Assembly: GCF_965638725.1 (NCBI RefSeq)
Contig: NC_134963.1
Coordinates: 17,326,501 to 17,390,500 of the forward strand
DNA length: 64,000 nucleotides
Source: Aptenodytes patagonicus
Lineage: Eukaryota > Chordata > Aves > Sphenisciformes > Spheniscidae
Reading direction: 5' to 3'
The notes under the pieces were generated by a model. That model made no database searches. It saw only the letters and a program-made list of their open reading frames with translations, and was not told the origin of the DNA. The stretch's first letter is position 1, and each line of letters starts with the position of its first letter. Position numbers and translations under genes: made by a program. This document shows, piece after piece, positions 59,673 through 64,000 of the stretch.

Positions 59673-60224
59673 ACAGGCATCAACTTGGAACTGCGTGTTA
59701 TTTTAATCAGCCTTACCCTGGCAGAAAACAGTCTTTCCCTCCAAGAAGAAGTAGAGGTTTCTAGTATTAGATGGACCCCTGTACTATGCTTCACAGCATA
59801 GTGAAGTCTTAACACGTAACACTGCGTGGTTGTTACTTGACCAGCAGCAACATGCGGCCGTTTCACTGCGTCTCAGGGGTAACTTGTCTGGCAGAACGAG
59901 ATGATGCGCTAAATGAGTCAGATAATGCAACACAGGGTCTGTTTGGCTTGTTTCCACCCTGCTCCACAGATTATCCACCCTACATACTGACGTATTAATT
60001 CCTGGGCTCCCATCAGCAGTGAAACAATGCTTTCCCTCCAAGAAGAAATGGAGTGGAGAAACTAGTTCCATTTCTCCTGTTCTCCTTAGTCCTGTCCCAG
60101 ACTACCGTTTAGTAGACAACGGTAAAGGCTGAGTGCACCAGGATTCAATCCCTTCTACGGGGGGACTGTACAATGAGATGGACAGTGGTGAGGACCAGGA
60201 AACGGATAAAGAGTTATAGTCCCT

Positions 60225-60605
60225 GCAAAAGCTGGGACTGTTCAGCCTGGAGAAGAGAAGACTCAGGGGGCATTTTACCAACGTGTGCAAACACCTGGAG
60301 GGAGAGTGCAGAGAGGACGGAGCCTGGCTCATTTCACTGGTGCCCAGTGGCAGGACCAGAGGCTGTGGGTTCAAACTGGAACACAGGAGGTTCTCTCTGC
60401 ACATCAGGAAACACTTTTTCCCTGTGAGGGTGACCGAGCCCCGGCACAGGTTGCCCAGGCAGGTGGTGGAGTCTCCCACCTTGGAGATACTCAAACACCG
60501 TCTGGACGTGGTCCTGGGCAGCTGGCTGCAGGTGGCGCGGCTTGAGCAGGGGGTTGGACCCGATGACCTCCAGAGGTCCCCTCCAACCTCAACCACGGTG
60601 TGATT
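60225..60605 (+). mobile_element. CR1 LINE 3' fragment
   Basis: The translation gives a [11 protein letters not shown]-like opening, then HIRKHFFPVRVTEPRHRLPR and the tail ggttggacccgatgacctcc aggtcccctccaacctcaac. This is the same ORF2 C-terminal variety as the copy at 1985-2535, with frames broken by small indels. Confidence 0.92.
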
Positions 60606-60639
60606 CTTGGAGTGTTTCCCGAGGGAGTTTCCTTCCCTT

Positions 60640-60760
60640 GTTAAACCGTCCGTATCTCGATCCACGAGTTTTTCTCGCTTTTGCCCTTCCGATTCTTTCC
60701 CCCATCCCGCTGAGGGGGGGAGCGAGCAGCTGGGTGGGGGCTCACCTGCCAGCCAGAGTC
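60640..60760 (+). repeat. ERVL-type LTR fragment (R-U5), plus orientation
   Basis: The stretch ccacgagtttttctcgcttt, cccttccgattctttccccc and the following G-run match the reverse complement of the other LTRs (ggagagaatcggaagagtaaaag). This fragment is therefore in the opposite orientation to the other four copies. It ends before the CCACGACA terminus. Confidence 0.75.
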
Positions 60761-61840
60761 AACACACCACCCCCCCCAAAGGGGCTGCAGCCTGCGGAGG
60801 AGCCAGGCGGGAGCGCAGGCAAAGCGATCGGGAGCCACGGACAGATAGGTACATGTGAACACAGGAGGATGGACTGAGAGATGATTATAGACCTGAATTA
60901 TTGACAAGAATCAGTAGAGGAAATCTGGCCGGGAATTAGACAGACAACCGTAAGGTAGGACAGATATCAGAAAGAGAAAAAATGCTTGATGGCTTGTTAG
61001 CAGAAAGACACCCGGGCAGCTGGCCGTACGATGGTGTCCGTGGTGAGGTCGGCGGAGGAGGAATACTTCGCTGGCTGAAGCTACAGCCTGCACGCAAAGA
61101 CATTTTGATTTCTCGATCTGGGAAATGCCATTACAGAATTATGGGCAATATTTGCAAGGCGTGCATCCATTTTGGAAAATCATTTTAGGCGATAGAGAAA
61201 ATGGTTTCACTCAATCTAAACAAAAGTATTTTTTATTTTAACTGGGATAGGCATTCTTTGAACTTCAAGAAAGCACCTTGTTCTTTAAACAAGTGGCCTC
61301 CTTCTAAAAGGAAAGGGCAAGGTGCTTAAGAAAGAACAAGCAGAAACGAGCAGGCCGGGCTATTTCTCGGGGGGACTCTTCCCTCTCTTCTCCTCGGCGT
61401 CCCATAAACGCTGGAAAAAGCCAGCCACTTCCAGAGGTACCGGGGCTCACGGCCCCGATGCCGTATTGCTGGCACTGGTGACTATGGACCTCGGTGCTCC
61501 TAGCCGCTGAAGTCAGTGTGATCGGGCCGGAGGGCTCGTCGGTGGGAGAAGTCGGGCCTGGAACAGGCTGCTCTGTTTTTCCTCTTCACGCGGGACATTC
61601 TTGTGCTACTTACCCACCCCCAAAAGGGGGGATCTCACCTGCCCTGATGCTGCTTGTCCTGCTTCTGGCTTTGCCGGTCATTCGTGTGTGTTCAGTGGGG
61701 TGTCCGGCCTCTCTGCGGTCCCTCGTGCTCATTTTGTTCCTCACCTTGCAACTTCTGGCACTGGAACGCCTCCTGTGTGCAGCTCTACATGGCTCTGCCT
61801 GCCCCTGCAGCGGCCCCATTGCTCACACGCTTGTGTAAAA

Positions 61841-62285
61841 TGCTTATATAGAGTATATAGCGTATATAGCAGAGAGCCTGGGCAGGCCTCGGCGCACGGG
61901 GGGGTCTCCTGAGGCGGGGAAACGCCGGGGCAGCGGAGGGACCCGCCGGGAGCCGGCAGCTCCGGCGAGAGACGCCGACGAGGCCTGGGCGTTGCCGGGG
62001 CGACGGCGGGAGGTTTAAAGGCGGTGTAACGGCCACGAGCGGCCGGTCGCCGAGGGGAGCCGCTCCGGAGCCGGCCCGACCCGCAGCGGAGCGGCAGGTC
62101 TCGGCGCCCCGGGCCGCGGCCACCCCCACGCCGACGACGAGCAGCCCGGGGAGCGCTGGCGACCGGAGCGCGGCGCGGCAGTTGGCGTGGAGGGGCGTCG
62201 TCTCCCCGCCAGCGCAAGAGGTGAGTGCAGCCGGTGGCCGTCGCCCTCCCAGGAGGAGCTCGGCTGTGGTATCCGCCCGGCAGAG
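61841..62285 (+). promoter_or_regulatory. CpG-dense block with three phased TATATAG motifs
   Basis: TATATAG occurs three times between about 61845 and 61869 at 9-bp spacing. About 350 bp of very GC-rich, CpG-dense sequence follows and leads directly into CR1 ORF1 sequence. It may be the 5' UTR/promoter of the CR1 copy, or an unrelated promoter next to it. No transcript can be inferred. Confidence 0.4.
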
Positions 62286-63722
62286 CGCCACGTCCCCGGC
62301 CCTCGCCAGAACGGCTGTGGCAAGCCGGAGAGAGCTCCCACGGAAGCAGGCAGCCGTCCAGGCCTCGGGCTGCAGGGCGTGCCAGAGCCTCTCCCCGGGG
62401 ACGGATGGCAGTAGTGAGAACAGCCGAGTGAGGGGTGACCGGGTGGGCGATCTGCTCAGCCTGCTGGCAGAGCCACAGGAGGAGGTAGAAAGGTTAAGGA
62501 GCATCAGGGAGTCTGAGAAAGAGAGAGGCTGGCTGGTGGAACCATGCTCTGCCCTCCCTGAGACAGAAGGAGGGACAGCTGCCGGAAGACGGTTGGACTC
62601 GAGGATCTTGGAGGTCTTTTCCAACCTGAATGATTCTAGGATTCTAAGAAACCCAAGAGCGAGGGGATCCTGTATCCTCCCCCTGCCAGGCTGAAGGCAG
62701 TAGCTTAAAGGAAAGGAGTGAACGGAGGCGAGTCCACGCTCGGGGCGGCAGGCGAGCCCCCGCCTTGCCCACCTCGCCTTCCCAGGTGCCTCCGTACAAC
62801 AGGTATGAGGCTCTGGATGCGGAAGGCCAGTCAACGGACGATGTGGATGGCGGTCCATCTACACCAGAGGTGTTGCCAAGGTCAGAAAGGCCTACCCCCT
62901 GTATCACGACCACCTCCATGAGGAAGAAAAGATGGGTTATAGCTGGAGGTGACTGCCTTCTGAGGGGAACAGAGGGTCCGATATGCCGGACAGACCCTCC
63001 TCTTAGGGAAGTCTGCCGCCTCCCTGGGGCCCGGGTTAAGGACACCACTCGGAAACTTCCTAGCCTGGTACGGTCCTCGGACTGTTGCCCGTTACTGCTC
63101 TTCCATGTGGGTGGCGATGAAGCCGCAACGCGTAGTCCAAGGGTGATCAAGAGGGACTTCAGGGCCTTGGGACGGCGGGTGAGGGAATCTGGAGCACTGG
63201 TTATTTTTTCCTCTATCCTTCCAGTTGTGGGCAGCGACACTGGAAGAAACAGACAGACCCAGTCTATTCATACATGGCTCCGTGGCTGGTGTCACCACCA
63301 GACTTTTGGATTTTTTGGTAATGGGATGGCCCGAGAGAGTTGGGGTTGTTCAGCCTGGAGAAGAGAAGGCTCCGGGGAGACCTTCTTTGAGGCCTTTCAA
63401 TACTCACGGGGGGCTTATAAGAAAGATGGGGACAGACTTTTTAGCAGGGCCTGTAGCGACAGGACAAGGGGGAATGGTTTTAAAGTAAAAGAAGGTAGAT
63501 TCAGACTGGATATAAGAAAGACATTTTTTACGATGAGGGTGGTGAAACACTGGCCCAGGTTGCCCAGAGAGGTGGTGGATGCCCCATCCCTGGAAACATT
63601 CCAGGTCAGGTTGGACGGGGCTCTGAGCAACCTGATCTAGTGAAAGGTGTCCCTGCTCATGGCAGGGGGGTTGCACTAGATGACCTTTAGAGGTCCCTTC
63701 CAACCCAAACCATTCTATGATT
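62286..63722 (+). mobile_element. CR1 LINE: ORF1 joined to ORF2 C-terminus by internal deletion
   Basis: The ORF1 part shows EEVERLRSIRESEKERGW and ALPETEGG. A short CR1-3'-like insert follows (62580-62650, gttggactcgaggatcttgg). The ORF1 C-terminal esterase follows (NRYEALDAEG, AGGDCLLRGTEGPICR, REVCRLPGARVKDTTRKLP, SPRVIKRDFRALGRRVRESG, FSSILPVVGSD, TWLRGWCHHQTFGFF). At about 63330 the same open frame enters the ORF2 end (SWGCSAWRREGSGETFFE, then PSLETFQVRLDGALSNL). The tail is intact (aaccattctatgatt). Cys replaces the nucleophile Ser of the GDS motif (62954-62956). Confidence 0.9.
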
Positions 63723-64000
63723 AGTTACTGCATGGAAGAAACATACAAAGGCAAACTGAGTTAGAATCGAGGTAGAATGATTCACACAGGGACCGGAGAT
63801 GCGAAGAATAAGGAAGACCCTCCCGTTGAGTCACGAGGTTCAGAGTGGCCCCCCTTGCTTTCTAAACTCCTTATGGAGCCTAGGTGCGGCTGGATCCAAT
63901 CTTAGTCTCAGACTCGGACAATGGTTTATGTCTAATGGAATTATCTATACAATGTTTATAATAATATTGAGTAGCTACATGGATTAGTAGTGTTTCATTA
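63723..64000. other. Right edge of window
   Basis: About 280 bp after the CR1 tail with no feature that I can identify. Confidence 0.5.

Larger units (their letters stand above)
59690..61840. other. Repeat-rich region downstream of MAJIN
   Basis: It holds a CR1 3' fragment (60225-60605) and an ERVL LTR fragment (60640-60760). A phrase tttccctccaagaagaa occurs at about 59737 and 60032, suggesting a local duplication. No gene recognised. Confidence 0.5.

Overview
This is a vertebrate nuclear window, almost certainly from a bird. The evidence is many CR1 LINE fragments of avian type, an avian ERVL-type provirus with related solo LTRs, and three recognisable genes with vertebrate intron-exon structure. 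I cannot name the species.

Layout: (1) 1-12967, plus strand, is the 3' half of MORC2: 13 exons with consistent splice phases, encoding about the last 589 residues (end of the ATPase/transducer module, CW zinc finger, proline-rich linker, chromo-like domain, C-terminal coiled coil). (2) 13.2-21.4 kb is intergenic and I find no gene in it. (3) 21431-22501, minus strand, is an intact single-exon GPCR of the apelin receptor family (APLNR2-like) inside a very GC-rich island, with an AATAAA just past its stop. (4) 22.6-27.5 kb is intergenic, with a CR1 copy and an LTR-like block. (5) 27508-34123 is a minus-strand ERVL-type provirus: complete 3' LTR, pol and gag broken by stops and frameshifts, a tRNA-Lys-type primer binding site and a truncated 5' LTR. 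The LTR runs straight into a GC-rich (GAGCC)n array. (6) 34.1-41.9 kb is GC-rich and repeat-rich: a solo LTR with a perfect 5-bp target duplication, a CR1 copy interrupted by another LTR, a (CACGT)n array and an inverted (GGCTC)n array. (7) 41873-about 59.7 kb, plus strand, is MAJIN, the meiotic telomere-tethering membrane protein, with 10 coding exons recovered and introns enlarged by a solo LTR, a CR1, another LTR and an AAAG microsatellite. (8) 59.7-64 kb is repeats, ending in a CR1 copy in which ORF1 esterase sequence is joined to the 3' end of ORF2.

The genes are not functionally linked: MORC2 is a chromatin ATPase, the receptor is a cell-surface GPCR and MAJIN acts in meiotic prophase. 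The most interesting signal is in the ERVL provirus. Its primer binding site matches the 3' end of tRNA-Lys (the foamy-virus type), and its 3' LTR U3 carries a separate 21-nt exact complement to the D-arm of what I recall as the same tRNA. That resembles the 5'-3' bipartite primer binding site known from yeast Ty3.
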